NCBI GenBank assembly: GCA_010279815.1
Contig: QEOQ01000688.1
Span: forward strand, 124,001-188,000
Direction: 5' to 3'
DNA from: Brachionus plicatilis
Taxonomy: Eukaryota > Rotifera > Eurotatoria > Ploima > Brachionidae
DNA length: 64,000 nucleotides
Shown here: one piece after another, positions 34,169 through 47,796 of the stretch
Position numbering within the stretch: position 1 is the first letter of the stretch
How the letters are laid out: every line of letters begins with the position of its first letter
Program-made: the position numbers and the translations under genes
The notes under the pieces: model-generated
Told to the model about the DNA's origin: nothing
Database searches by the model: none
What the model saw: only the letters and a program-made list of their open reading frames with translations

Positions 34169-35193
34169 CTCTTCTTAATTCCTAGAATGAATGATAATTT
34201 TTTGAACCATATCTCGATGAAAATCTCTTGAACTTCTTAGTAAAGCGGATAATACCTAACCTGAAGTTTCTGATGATAATTATAATGATTATCAGGAAAA
34301 TGATGACTTTGATAATGATTTTAAATAAGAAATGAAAACATCGAATCAACCTTATTCTGAATATGACTCAGATGAAGACTCAGATATTAAATAAACTGAA
34401 TAAGGAGAAACTAATCATGAAAAAACTTCGAAAAAAGGGACTATATCGATAAGAATGAATGACGGAGAAGAGACAAGTCTCGAGAAAAGATAAATTCCTA
34501 ATGACAAGGTTTAGCTTACAAATTATGCTTAGCATAAAAAATGAGACTAAACAGTCAGCATTTTGACTTGTCCATGATAAATTTACATTGAATTGTAACA
34601 ATTTCATTTACAAAAGGAGATACATCATGCAAGAGGTGTTTTATGCCGAAATGTTCCTCTCAAAGCCATGTGGTCAAGAATTTGGTGATGTAGTCAAGCT
34701 CTATTTTTTCCATTACGGAAAAAAGTTAACTTGTGATAAATGAAAACATTTCAATTGTTTACATTTTCACAGGGACCAAATGTAAGTAACATTTGGTCTT
34801 TATGTAGGGGAGATTGTTCTTAAATTGTTATGTAAAAATTCTTAAGAACCAATAATACGAATTAAAAAAAAATTTTAGCAAATATTTTTTTGGTATTTAT
34901 ATCAAATTTTTTTTTAAACAATTTTCTCTTAAAAATAGTCAATTTTTGTTTTTAATCAAAACAAAATTAATCAAAAAACATTTATTCTTACATTTAATAT
35001 ATTTTCTTACATATTTTGAGTAATTATGGTGATTTATGCATCCTAAAAAGCATGTTATATTAAGGAGATTATTTGGACCCCTTCAGTACTTAATGTGTAA
35101 CCAGTTTATAATAAAACAATGTTTAATCTTTAAAAGCTTTATTTAAGTTATTGGACGTTCTGAAATTCTAAGAATGGAATTCTTATTTATACC

Positions 35194-35224
35194 TATATGC
35201 TCGTGCCAAGAACACGAGCATATA
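35194..35224. repeat. Perfect 12-bp hairpin with 7-nt loop
   Basis: TATATGCTCGTG, loop CCAAGAA, then CACGAGCATATA. It stands out because its stem is GC-richer than the surroundings. Confidence 0.9.
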
Positions 35225-36682
35225 ATTAAGTCAAGATGTGAGCTTAATGCTTAATGTATATGTCAGCATTTCGAAGCGTCTAACTTCGGCAAATTGAAGT
35301 TCATGATCAAATGTACATTTCAAATCAAAATTTTTGGTTTTTGATTGAAAAAAAAGGTATTTTTTATTCAATTTTTTAATAATAAAGGACTAAACATTAT
35401 TAAACAAAATTTGTTCAATCTTTAATAAGATACAAAATTAAATGAATTTTAATCTGAAGTAAAAATAAAATCTCAATCAATATTTCGAAATTTTGCAATC
35501 CGAAATTTAACTTTGTTTCGCTTTGATTTGTTTTAATTAATATTAAAACAACATTTAAAGTAATAATTTTGATAACATAATGTCGATTTTAAATTTGTCT
35601 TTAAAGTTTTCAAATAAAAATTTTAGAACAATCAATTAGAGATCGAATAGAAAAAAAAGATTTGTTTTTTTTCAATTAAAATAATAAACATCTTATGTTT
35701 AATTTTAAAACAAATTAAAAAAAGCTAATTTCATCATTTTTTTTTAGGATTTTTATCAATTAAGTTTTGATCATGAACTTCAAGTTGCCTCTAACTTCTA
35801 AGATACGTGACAAGTATAATTCTTACTAATCTTTGTGCATCAGTTGACAAGCAAAATGAAGAATTTAAATAGAAGTTGATTAAGAAAATAAATTATTAAA
35901 TTTTCGAATATTTTTGTAAGCTTTAAAAATTTTTACTCTTTTATGATTATATCTCGAATGAAGTGGGTTTTGAAAAAATTAACAATTACTATTTATCTAG
36001 ACATTAAATAGAGGGCTATTTTCTTTTAATTCTTTAAATTTTAAATTTTGATTCATTTCCTTATTTCATATAAAAATAATTTATAATTCGATTTTTTTTT
36101 AGATTAAATTTTTTTATTTAGTAAGAAAGTTTTAATTCGAGCATGATTCTGATCGATTAAAATTTTTTTGAATAAAAAATTGTGATCTTTTTAAATGCAT
36201 AGTAATCTAGAGGAACGAGAATTCGAATAATCAGCTCTCTCCTGTCCAATTCTTCACAATAATTCAGCTTAGATCTCATGAGATAACTTGAAATATTACG
36301 CGAATCAAATGAGATTATGAGTTACAGAATTCTTATAAGATCCCATGAGATGTTTATCGAATTATTATGACAACTATCTCCTCTGGTAATTGTTAAAAAA
36401 TTACGACAATCAGGATCTCTTTTTTTAAAAGAACCGTGAATCTATAATAATTTAAATTCATTAATTTACATTTTTTCATCTATAGATTAACAAATTTAAA
36501 ATAAAAAAACAAAAAAAATTTAATAAGGTATTTTAAATAAAGGGTTCCTTTAACTCAATTGGGCTTTTAAGAATAAAATTTCAAAAGTCAAATTTGACTT
36601 GGATTAATAAAAAAAATTTACAGATTTTTAAGTTAATTTTTGACTTTTGGTCAACTCTGAATAATTTGGCAAATTTTCATAA

Positions 36683-36787
36683 TTTTAGATTTTTTGTGCA
36701 ATATTTCATAAAATTTTTATTTTTAATTTTAGTAACTAAATAATTTGGGAGATTTTTTTTCTGAAATATTGCACAAAAAATCTAAAA
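36683..36787. repeat. Perfect 26-bp inverted repeat, 53-bp spacer
   Basis: 36683-36708 is the exact reverse complement of 36762-36787 (core TTTTTTGTGCAATATTTCA). It could be a very small MITE or a folded transcript. Confidence 0.9.
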
Positions 36788-37493
36788 ATATATAAATGTA
36801 AGAATGTTAAATTATTTTCCTTTTGCCAATAATTTTTTAAAACTAAATTTTATTTCGACAAAGAATCTAAAGGATCCCTAATGAGACGTTTTAAAGAAAG
36901 CTTTATTAAGATATAAATTCAAAAATTCGGACAAAATACAATGTTGTTTTTTTCATTAAAAATTAATTTTTAATTTAACAAAAATGCAGTTTCTAATTAC
37001 TGATTCTTGAAAATTTAGCTAGATATTTTTTAAAATTTTTTTATATTCATTTTCATTTTAAAGATCTTTGATAAATTTTTAATTAAAAAAAGTAATGATC
37101 ACAAAAATTTTAAATTAAAATCAAATAAAAAAGTAACTATCGCATTAGGTAAATGAGATTTAAATTTGTTTAACTTTATTATTAGCTTCAAATACTGTAT
37201 TCGAATATTGGACAATACAGTTATAAAATCAAACCTAAATATTTATTCGAAAATCTTGACACTGGTTCTTTTAGTCTTTTTTTGACAGTATTTTTGATTA
37301 ATTTAAATAAAATTAACTGACTAGCCTTAAAACATTTATTAAACAAAAAAAGAAAAAAGAAAAAATTTAATTTAAAAACAAAATAATTTTTTCACATGTA
37401 ACAAACTTGCAAAAAAAAAAATAAAAATAAATAAATTTTTTTAATAAAACTATAATTTAAATCTGAACATTGAAAAACAAATTGATTAACTGA

Positions 37494-40400
37494 TTAAAAC
37501 TGAATACTCGTGTCCAAATGTTGAATTAGAGTTTTAATAAATTGCATTTCTTTTTTAGTATTCTCCATGATAGTTTTGGGATCATTTGACTTGCACCTGA
37601 GACAATTGGGCGCCATTACCATCGACAAATTGTTTGCATCCATTTTGGTCACCGCTACATTTGACGGGTCGGCGAACACCTTCAAAAATCTGACCAAATA
37701 GGTGAACACCATTCGGTTAAGATAGGGCAATTTTTTGATTATGGCCAGACACTTTTCCGCTTGGTCACAATTCTCAATGCACTCATCATAGAGCTCGTGT
37801 GGGATCAGCGGCTCGTACAGCTCCCTGTACCAGAGTTTGAGCAAGGAGGCGGGCAAGTGCGGATCAGTGATGTTCTTCAAGATGTCCAGATCATCGCCCA
37901 AAACGTCCTCACTCGAACACCACAGCTGTTCCATCCGCACTTTCAGATTATTCACTTCGTCCAAATCTCCGGGCACGCGGAATATTCCCTCAGTCTTTGT
38001 TCCATTCAGGTGCAGCACCGCTTCAGACAACACTTTCTGTATCCACGGCAGCTGTAGCTGAGCACACTTTTTTCTCTGAACCGACATTATTTCTTCCAGA
38101 CTAGCACCGAATAAAGACGGGTTCAGTATTGTGCTCTTGGCCAGCAGCACTTCCTCCATTGACGGATTTTTGAGACCCTTTTTAGCACCAGTGGCATTTA
38201 TTTTTTCCAAGCGCTTGAGACACGTTCTGGCCAAACGTGTCGAAAACTCCGAGCTCTCGGCAACCATGCCGCATTCGGGCGACTCGCTCAAATGCGACAG
38301 GATGTATTCTTTGACAAATGGATAGAGCTTGTGGGTGGGTGGAAAAAAGTTGAGACACACGGCCATCAATTGCCAACCAAGCAGACAACTGTGTACATTT
38401 AAATTTTGAGTTGTTTGCTTGACAATTTGGAGATAGAGCTCGTCGCGAAGCTGCGGGTGCATCCATCCTTTGGTCATAATTTCAAGACACACCGAGTCGT
38501 TGACACAAGGTGCTGTCAGCTGTTGGACAAAGGTGGACTCGTTGAACATGGACGCACTTTTTTTCAGCGAGTTCTGGTTGGTCATGTTTATGAGTGTTTT
38601 TCGATCGCCCATGTAAATTTGGATCAGCTTGAAGAGATCACAGGCTTCTTTTTTGATCACTTTATTGTTGGTTTTAATGAGTGGCTTTTGGATGGTCTGG
38701 CTAGTCCAAACCATCAAGTCTTGGTCTGGTATCTTTTTTTTCGAGCTAAAAAACAAAAAGCCACCAAGTTTTTCGTGGTGAACATTAAGGTCAATTTGGT
38801 TTTTTTTTATTATGAGCAGGTTGGCCTCGCTCGGCTTTCTGGCCAGCTGTGGCGAGTAGTTCTCTATGTCCAGCTTGAGCTTGCTGTGGCTTGATTGTAT
38901 CATGTAGCTGAGGCTGGTCGGATTTTTGGTGTCAGTGGTGCATTTGGGCGTTTTGTTGAAAGAGCGTCGCAGGTTTTTGAAGCGATGGTGTTTTTCGTGG
39001 TGGCCAAAATTGTTCAAGTCGGCCAGTGAAGTGGTTGATGATGGAGAGAAAAAGAATGTCTGCGCTTTCAGAGCAGACGAAGCGTCACAAAGGTTATCCT
39101 CGGAATTTTTACTGTTTTTGACCGAATCGCACTTTTTGGATGACTCAGAACCTTAGAAAAAAAATTTTTTTTTTTTTACAATTGCCAAAAATTTATTTCT
39201 TGATATTTGAAAAGAATTTATGAAAAAAAAAAATTAATCATTTGAGTCCCGGGTCGGCTCAATGATAAATAATAGCCGAGTGTGTAATCGATTTGAAATA
39301 ATTTAACTTAAAAAAATTAAATCAATCATCGTTTCTACAGATAGTGTTTTTTTTTTTTTGTATTTTTTTATTCTACTCGATTCTCTCTCAGATAAATATT
39401 GTTATTTAATATTCGAATGATAATCTGCTCTATAGGATATAGACTAGACCTTTTAGTTGTATTCTCAGGTCAAATCGATTATTTATGTAAGATTAAGGCC
39501 CCAAAACAAGATTTTATCTATTTGCCCATCAAGGAATTTTTTACCCTAAAATTCCTGTTAGTTTTAAATCATATTCTATTGTGTAACAAAAATAATCTAG
39601 ATTTTATTCTATGTGATTCTTTATCATTTCCGAAGCAAAAATTACCGAAAATACAAGAATATAAATGAATAAAGTTTGCTTCTGACTTGAATAATCGATA
39701 ACTACAATCGTTAATATTAAATGGGGAAAAAATAATAAAATAAATTATTAATTTTTTTTTAATTTTTAGGGGGGGGGGGTAATTTTGAGACCAAAAAATT
39801 GAGAAAAATTCAAATATAAAACGAGAGAAGCTCAAAAATTATTTCAAAAAAATTTGAGATATATCTCATAAAATTTATGATCAACACTATTTTTTCACAA
39901 ATATAATTCTATTTTATTTTGGCTAAATTTTAATTTAAATCAATTTTTGACAGAAAATAAATTTAAATTAAATAGAATTATTTATAAAGGAAAATTAGCA
40001 TTAAACCTTCTGCAAATAGAGAAATACAATTTAAAATTTCAATTAGCTAACCTTTAAAACTACCACAACAATTTGGAAAATATGTATACTCAAAAAGCCT
40101 CATCTGTGTTCGAGTATTTAATACCAGAATAACTATTCGATTATTTACAATTTAAAATATGTTTTGAAAAATAAACAATTTTAGTTAATTAACAGCTCAT
40201 AAATTGTTTTCTCTAATGTAATTGAATTTTTTAAAACTGCTGATCATTACCTAAAATTGATGAATAAAAAAGATGGCAATAAAATATTTTATTCTAATTA
40301 TTTCGCTTTTAAATTTTCAATGAAAATTTTTCGATTATTTTACTAAAATAGATATTGTCATCTAGATCTCCAAATTTTTTGAATAATAAATAAAATTTTG

Positions 40401-41943
40401 TCACAGCTAGATCATTATTTAAAATAATGGCACAGTTTAAGCTTTTAAATAATTTTGGGATTAAATAAAATCATTTTTTAGATTTTGTAAATCCACGTTT
40501 TTTTTTCTTTATATCACAAAGTTTACGGCTTTAGTGCTCACAAAATAAAATCGTCCAAAAAAGATTTAAAGACCAAGATTACATTTGAAAAAAAAAAATA
40601 TTCTAACTCAAACTGCTTCAAATAATCAAATATATCCGGTAAATTTTCTGAGCAAACACTCAATTGAGCGGATCATAAAAATTTTAAATAACCCAATTTT
40701 TTTGTATAAACAAAAAAAATCATAATTAATCCTAAAAAGTAAATTTTTTCAAAATTTTGATTTTTTATTGATTTTAAAAAATTCAACAAAACCTTGTCTG
40801 ATTTAAATTCTAAATTGAAAATAAATGATGGAAAATTTACAACCTAACTTAAACTAATCATCAAATAATTTAATCTCAAAGACCAAAAATTTTGTTATTT
40901 AATTGCAACAAAAAAAGAAGAATTTTTTTACAAATTTTTTAGTCCAGTTCTTTCTAATCTTTATCCCCTAGTTAAAACAAAAGACTTTTCCGACCCAACA
41001 AAAATTCCTCAATAAGACAACTCTTATCATTTCAAAATTTTTCAAAAAATACTTACACAAAAACGAAAATTTTTTCTCGACTTTTTTTCGACTAAGCGAA
41101 CACGATGCATTGACACATGGCTTTTCCTTATTATCCTTTAAACTGGCCAAAAAGCAGCTTGAAATGCTGAAATTTTTTGCCTCCAACTTGCTACCATTTT
41201 TCAGTGCTTCACTTCGAGTGTCTGTGCCATCTTTTTGGGAAAAACAAATTGTGTTGGCGGACGAGGATGATGAGGACGGTGATGAAGAAGAAGTTGACGC
41301 ATTTAGCTTAGGCTTGTTGGCCAGCAGTTCATTAAGCACCAGAGATATTTGATTCAAATCTTCCAAATTGTTTATTGACTGATTCGAATCGGTCAGTTTG
41401 GCTTTAGAGTCTGTTTTCTGTTTTATTACATAATTTTGCCTTTCTTCTGATACTGGACCACCTTGGTCATTTATCTGATCTAGCTTGATGTAAGTATTTC
41501 GCAGTAATGATCCACTTTCTTTGTCTATAAGATTAACACTGATGTAGTTAGGATTCGTTCTGGGCTGGAGTCGCCGTGTGCTTTCTTGATTACAAATAAA
41601 TGGCTGGACCGAAGGGCTAGACAAATAGGCAGCCAAAGACTTGTCAATATTTGACGAGTCTAGCTCTTTCTTAAAAATTCCCTCAAGCAGCATAAAGTCT
41701 TTGTCCAAGTCGAGTTTTTGCTTTATTTCGGCCGGGTTTTCCGTCAGGTCAAAGTTTTTTTTTATTCGGTTTATGATACGATTTGCTAAAAAGATTATCT
41801 GGTTGTCATTGACCAAAGACTCATTTGGCTTAGTCCATGATGTCTTTTGTTCCTTAATGTTATAATAATAAAATTTTTTTGTCTTTGTATCGTACAATTG
41901 CCACCATTGGTCGGCCAGCTCGGTATTTTTTAGATCCAACACT
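37494..41943 (-). CDS. ARHGAP39: RhoGAP with WW and MyTH4 domains (ARHGAP39/Vilse-CrossGAP type), 5' end missing
   Basis: It switches off Rac/Rho-type GTPases; the fly orthologue Vilse acts downstream of Robo in axon guidance. Two exons are visible: 41943-41057 and 39151-37494, joined in phase (T|GT), giving at least 847 aa. WW domain at about residues 13-39 of the visible chain (DQWWQLYDTKTKKFYYYN). It matches the second WW of the family, so the first WW and the start codon must lie in an unseen upstream exon. A Ser-rich disordered stretch follows near 215-235. MyTH4 about 445-610 (RDELYLQIVKQT). RhoGAP about 642-840 with the arginine finger in GIFRVPG (about 687) and LPASLLKLWYRELYEPLIP. 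The GAP looks catalytically intact. The exon begins with a non-ATG codon after an AG acceptor. The long antisense frames over this exon are shadows. Confidence 0.9.
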
Positions 41944-41945
41944 CT

Positions 41946-44900
41946 AAATTATAAAAAAAAAAATTTTTTTTTTAATTGTTTATTAAATTATTTGAAAAAT
42001 TGGGGGTAAAATTAATTTTTTTTTAATTCCCAATTCAAAAATCCAGTTAAAAGAGTCTAGATGGCTTTGCGGGCTGAATAAAATTGACTCGGCCTACCAC
42101 CAGGTCCATTGATGTTAATAAAATCAAAAATAAATTGTTTTTCTTTATTTTCTAAAATAAATATTGAGGTCTTGAGTTATGGTCTCTTAATTTTTGGCAA
42201 TTAGGTAAATAAAAAATTTTGACAAATAAATTGTAATTATTTAATTGCTAATCTAAACTAAAAATTTCATGAATCAAATTTTTTTTTTCTCTGAATTTGA
42301 TTTTTGAAAGGTTAATTACTGTAAAATGTTTTAATCGATCGAAAAATTTAATTTTTGAAAAAAAACTAAATGTTATTTAAAAAATCAAATTTAAATTTTT
42401 TTGATTTTTTTAATTCAGAGCTAAGGATATTAAAGAAAAGAATTTACAACGAAAACCACACTGTGTCTAACCAATTTAAAAAATAGTTTAAAAAAATAAA
42501 AAGTTAATTTGGTCTTTTTAAGTTTAATAAAATATTCTATTTTTATTTAAAAAAAGTTAACATATTTTTAGCTCATTTTTATGAAAGTTATCTTTACCCA
42601 AATAATTAATTACCCATCTAATTACATATTAGATTTCTAAGCCTTTCAGATAGTCTTGATTGAAATTTCAGCTATCTTAGAATTCTAAAAATTGAATTAT
42701 TTTCTTATTATTTTTTACTTGTGAAAATGGCGACCTAATTTGGCAAAGCTCAAAGGTGGTGCTTACGTCTACGAATTTTAATAGCTTAAAAATTATTAAT
42801 AACCTAAATTTTTTAAATAAATATTACAAAAAAAAATTTTCTAGAAACCAAAAAGTTCGTATTTGGAGAATCAATTTAAATTTTATAATGGAAATTTATT
42901 TGTTTATTTTCCAGATTAGAAAAAAAATCCGAACACAAAGGAAAAATAGAGAAGATTAGTATATGGATGAAAATTAAGATGATAAATTGAATTAAGAGTG
43001 ACAGACTTGAGAGTTCAGGAAACAAAGAAAATTTGATAAAGTTTAAATAGAAAATTTTTAAGCTGTAAAGTCTTTATGTAAACATTCAAAATCTGTCCTC
43101 ATGTTAAGAACAAACAAAAAAGTAACAGCTTTATTACCGATTAAAGGTATGTGGAAACTTGCTAATAGGCTAAAAAAACCTAAAATTAATAAACACGACA
43201 AGTGTGTCTAATCAGATGTTTAGCGATCATGAAACAGTTGACATGTTTGTTTATAACAGTGAGCACATTGGCAGGTAGATGGCCGAATTGATTAGAATTT
43301 ACCATGTCAATTGGCAAGTAGCTAAACATCAAAACTTAAGCTGAACTTATTGTTTTATGGGTCGACCGAGAGCTGAGTTATTTAGGCCACATATACACAC
43401 TAATGTCTATTCAACTTAAATATCTTGATTATCAACTAATAAATTATTTTCCTAATTAAACTTAATAATTGACCCAGATTTGGTCAGGAAAATTTTTTCT
43501 AAAGATCAATTTTTCCAAAGACCGTTCTCAAAAAAATTCGCTAGTCTTATCTAGTCTTAACCCAAATTAAAATGGATGATAGCCAATTTGCCAGGTTCCT
43601 AAGTTCGCATGCTGCATCGAAAACACCGGCCCCATTTTTTTTGAGATAAGTCTTCTTGAACAATTAAAATTTTATTACTTTGCATTTATACTATGACAAC
43701 CATTTGGTAGAGATTCTAAAAAAAAATATGTTTTTTTTTAATTTAAAAATAAAATTTTTATTTGATTAGCAACTCAATTTTTAAAAAAAATTGAATAGAT
43801 AAAATGTTTATACAACAATAATTTAAATTAGCGGGTTTGTTATATAGCAGAAAAATTTCGATTTAACAATAAAAGTTTTTTTGTGTCTGAGCTATTTTTC
43901 TTTCCTTTGGATTGAATCCTAAACAAAAATGGGAAATTGATTTACAAATATTTGGCTGAGTTACGTAATTTGTATTTATTTTCCAAATGATATAAATAAA
44001 GCTTGAATTTTTTAGTATTTTTTCTTATGAATCTAAAGAAATCGTTTCAGACAAACTTAACCTGAAGCAACTTCACTCTTGTTTATCTGTAAAATCAAGC
44101 CTAATGGATCAGTTACTTTTAAGCCAGAATTTCAGCTCTTTTATCTTTATCTATAAATTGAAAATTATTATTCTGGCAATAGTGATAAATTTATTAAAAC
44201 TAGCTTCAATTTCCTTTTTTGAATTTTGATTTTTTTTTCTTTTTAATTTTTTGATTTTTTTATCCTGATAAAAAATGCATATGACTAGTTTGGTCCGCAC
44301 TATAAAATAAATTTGAAAATACTTGAAAAAAAAGAGTGAAAAAATTTAAGATGCAAACGCGTTTTTTTTTTTAGATTTTTCTTATTCAGAGAAATTTTGA
44401 ATACCTAAAAGTGAAGTTCGAAAAGTATTAGAAAAATAAATGCATTTATGAATATTTCTCGGCTTTGAAAATTTTAAAAATATTTTCGAGCTGAGTGCAA
44501 TTCTTATTCTTTTTCTATTAAGACAATTTTTATTTTAATTAAAAAAAAACTAATTTAATCCTTTGATAAATCGTATTCAGTTTGTTGATGGTTTTTAAAT
44601 ACTTATTAGCGCAGAAGAATATGAGATAAAATTTCTAATATTTAAAAAAATGTAGATGAATCAGGTTCTTTTTTTGAAAGGATGGTAACAATTGTCCAGA
44701 ATAATAATTAATAGCAATGATAAACTTAATAAGTTGGCATAAGAACAAAAAGAAATCATGTTGCTCGTGTTGACCAATTTTTGTCCAAAAAGTGAAAAGT
44801 GATGGATCCGAAGCACTAAAAATTTTTTTTTAAAAGATGTTTTAAAAAAAGTTAAATTTTTTTAAACCTAAAACAAAATTTCACCAAAAAATTAGACTTT

Positions 44901-46955
44901 ATTTATTTGTTAATGCGTGCTCTGCTTTAGAACCTTGAGACAAAAAGATTTAAATTTTATAAATAAAATACCAAGGAAGAGAATATGAAAGTACAAAGAT
45001 AAACAAAAAAATTGACACTTAAAAAAAATGAGAGTTAAGTTGAGGCTTAAATATAAATGTATGCAATAAAATATTATTGTTTCGGAGTATCAAAGAGGCT
45101 TCGATTCTAGATTTATTACGAATCCCACTCCTCTATGTAGCTGCTACCTAATTATACAGAAATTTTCTGACTCTTAAGATCTTATCTATATTTTTTGTTT
45201 TTTTTGTTTCTCCCAACTCTATTTTTTTATTAACTAAACAGCTCTATAATTATTATCTTTGTATCTCATCCTTTCATTCATAAATGAAATATAACTTACT
45301 TTAAATTAAAAATTTTTTAAACTGTTCTAATTATTTTATTTTATCTTATTTTATATTATTTTTTTACCTGAATGAGTGTATGCTCGAACAGTAAACAAAT
45401 AAATAATAATAAATAATTGAATTGATTGAACAGCAAGAAAAAAATAAATTTGAATCAAAAATAAAATTTTTTTAATTTTGTTTGTGTTCCATCGCTCTTC
45501 ACTTCTTGGCAAAAAAAGCTAATTCGAGTTTATGACTTCATTTTTGTTCTATGACAAATTATTGTAGATATTCGCTACTAATCATACTAAAAAAAGTCAG
45601 GTATAAGGAAAGTGATTATCTTTAAAAAAACTTATGTTTTGTTTTGTTGGAGTTTTTACCAAAAAAAAGCCCATTTATTTTTTTAGAATTAAATTTAAAT
45701 CGCGCTAAGAATAGATTTCTAGAGAAAAAAGTAATCTTTATGTAAAATTTATAAATAAATAAAATTAAAAATTAAAAATTTTACTAAGCCTTGGAAAAGG
45801 GTGGGATTCTAGAATTGACATGTCAAACCTTGAATAAACAAAAAAAAATAAGATAAGTAATTAGCAGATTAAATTAATAGACAAGTTGGACCCATCGCTT
45901 CGCTTTCAAATATAAAACTAAATATTTAATAATTTAATATGATATTTCGTTAAAAAAATTTAAAACTTCGAAATTAAAAATTTTTAGTTTATAAGAAAAC
46001 TCATAATCAATGTTGACAATTTTACAGATTTAACTTTGAAGTCAGGAATTTAGAATTTTTGTATTCAAATTTATATTTTGAATTCATTTTTAAAAGTCTT
46101 TAAAAAAATTTTTTTATAACCGAATATGTTTGCCCTATCCTTTTTGCATCATGTAAAAAAATATGGGTAATGGTAATGTATCTAACTATCTTTGTCTATA
46201 CGTTAAGGTAAAAATAAAGTTTTGTTGGCTATTTTTTACACTCTAAGTTTTGAATATTTAGATATATTTAAGTAAAACTCAAAGTCTAAAATAAATTTTC
46301 TTTTTTTAATTTTCCTTCTTAATAAGAAATTGAAAAAAATTTAACCGTGACAAATAATAAGGGCTGAAATGAATGATCTTTATTTAAAATTTTTTTATTA
46401 AATAAATAAATTAATTGAAGCCTTTTTTTAAGCCAAAAAGTTTTTTTTATTGTTCCTGATAAAATTAAATTGAAGAGTTGTACTAGTGAAACAATTTTTT
46501 CTAGTTGAAGTGATTCAAATGAAATCTTAAATAAATTCTAAAGTAAAATACGAAAAAATAAATTATCTACTGTAAATAAAAAATAAATGATTTACTTCTT
46601 GATTGGAAATTAAAATTGTGATGTTTATGATCAAATAAAACATTAACAGTTGACCAAAATTTTAAAATAATTTATTTTATTTTCTACAGTTTAAAAATAA
46701 AAAATATAATAAAAAATTTTAAACTTTTTTTAAATCCTTTCTCATGGTATTTTTGAAATAAAGAAATTCGATACTCTAACTTGCTTAAGTCTTGTCCCGA
46801 CAATTTAATTTTCATTTTACTAGGGCCAGACTCTATTCATTTAAAACCTTCTTTTTTTAAATCTCTATTTTACTATTCTTTGAATTCCTCTATCAATTCT
46901 CAAAATCAAAAAATTAAAAACAAAATCAAAAATTAATTGAAGTATAATCATTACA
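41946..46955. other. Gene-poor region upstream of the ARHGAP39-like gene
   Basis: It should contain or precede the missing first exon(s) of the RhoGAP gene, but I could not find a first WW domain. 43140-43620 is more complex and GC-richer than its flanks, with homeobox- and forkhead-like words (TAATTA, GTTTGTTTAT) and a CAGGTAG; it is a candidate enhancer only. No RNA gene found. Confidence 0.45.
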
Positions 46956-46963
46956 TAAAAAAA

Positions 46964-47370
46964 TTATAAAATAGCCAGTTTGACAATCATTAGAACTGAA
47001 CCACTCAGTCCTGTCTTAACACATCTTTCACTCAATTCAAAAAGTCGATTCGAGACTGTTAGTAATTTAAGTTTATTTAAGGTCTCGTGATGTAAAATGT
47101 TGGGAGGAGTGTCGTATTTTAATTTTAGTTTAAAAATAGACTGAACTGCTGAATTTTGGACAACCTGCATTCTTATAATATTATTTTCTGGGGAAAAGTT
47201 AAGACATGGAAAAGTATAATCCACGATGGATCCAACTAAAGATTTATAAAAGTTTACCAAAGCTTTAAAATATTGACCTAATTTTTGTTTGACAAAATCT
47301 TTATTAAATTTAATCATGAATTACAACATTCTTTAATTTCATCTATTATTGAATTAAAATTTAATTTAAT
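46964..47370 (-). pseudogene. LINE ORF2 C-terminal fragment, copy 1
   Basis: The reverse-strand frame shows ALVNFYKSLVGSIVDYTFP, then MQVVQNSAVQSIFKLKL and RLFELSERCVKTGL, the thumb/C-terminal region typical of Jockey/CR1-like LINEs. It is a second, independent copy of the sequence at 47800-48170 (shared CAATTCAAAAAGTC and following bases). Truncated at both ends. Confidence 0.75.
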
Positions 47371-47587
47371 ATAGAAATTTGTACCACGAAACACCTTTTT
47401 AAATTGAATTTATTTTATTTAAATTGGCGAGACGTTTTAGCCAAGATCTAAGGAAATAAACAAAAAAAAACTAGTAGAATAAAAGAGTGAGATTAAAAGT
47501 TATAGTTATTTAGTCCGAGTTAAAAAATATACTTTAAAAAGTGCTCTTTATTCTTCCACCAGTCTAATTCAATCCTGACATATCTCT

Positions 47588-47796
47588 CAGAGTTGTTTAA
47601 AAGTCACAAGTCCAAGTCCGGACTTTAAAATTTTGAATACTGAAGAAGAAATTTATGCTAAAATTGCAACAAAATTCTGTTTTATGGCAAATCTATTGCA
47701 TTAGACAACCCATGAGTATATCTTGCAGCCTGATCTAGCAAATTTAAAAAAAAAATCCGGACTTGGACTTTTTTTTGGAACTTTTAAACAACTCTG
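47588..47796. mobile_element. hAT-type MITE, copy C (209 bp)
   Basis: Termini CAGAGTTGTTTAAAAGTC and CTTTTAAACAACTCTG; exact 8-bp duplication ATATCTCT (47580-47587, 47797-47804). It is inserted in LINE copy 2. Its ~110-bp interior is shared, inverted, with copy E at 61953. Confidence 0.92.

Larger units (their letters stand above)
34170..37493. other. Gene-poor region with decayed ORF remains and hairpins
   Basis: 34240-34760 contains broken plus-strand coding remains (acidic stretches, then HLQKEIHHARGVL) with many stops. Two conspicuous hairpins (35194-35224 and 36683-36787) and an imperfect inverted pair around 36250-36385 with CTCATGAGAT/ATCCCATGAGAT lie further right. The rest is AT-rich without signal. 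Confidence 0.5.

Noticed and set aside
37761..39156. Plus-strand ORFs over the MyTH4-RhoGAP exon
   Set aside because: Antisense shadows of a strongly conserved exon.
39240..39300. GC-richer patch with CGGCT/AGCCG hairpin, tested as a tRNA or spliced leader
   Set aside because: No cloverleaf, no T-loop motif and no Sm-site pattern.
39769..39779. Run of 11 G in AT-rich DNA
   Set aside because: Striking, but a simple homopolymer with no context; possibly a sequencing or slippage effect.
42050..42115. Plus-strand KIDSAYHQV, like a Ty3/gypsy reverse transcriptase word
   Set aside because: Only about ten residues match and no other retrotransposon domain lies nearby.
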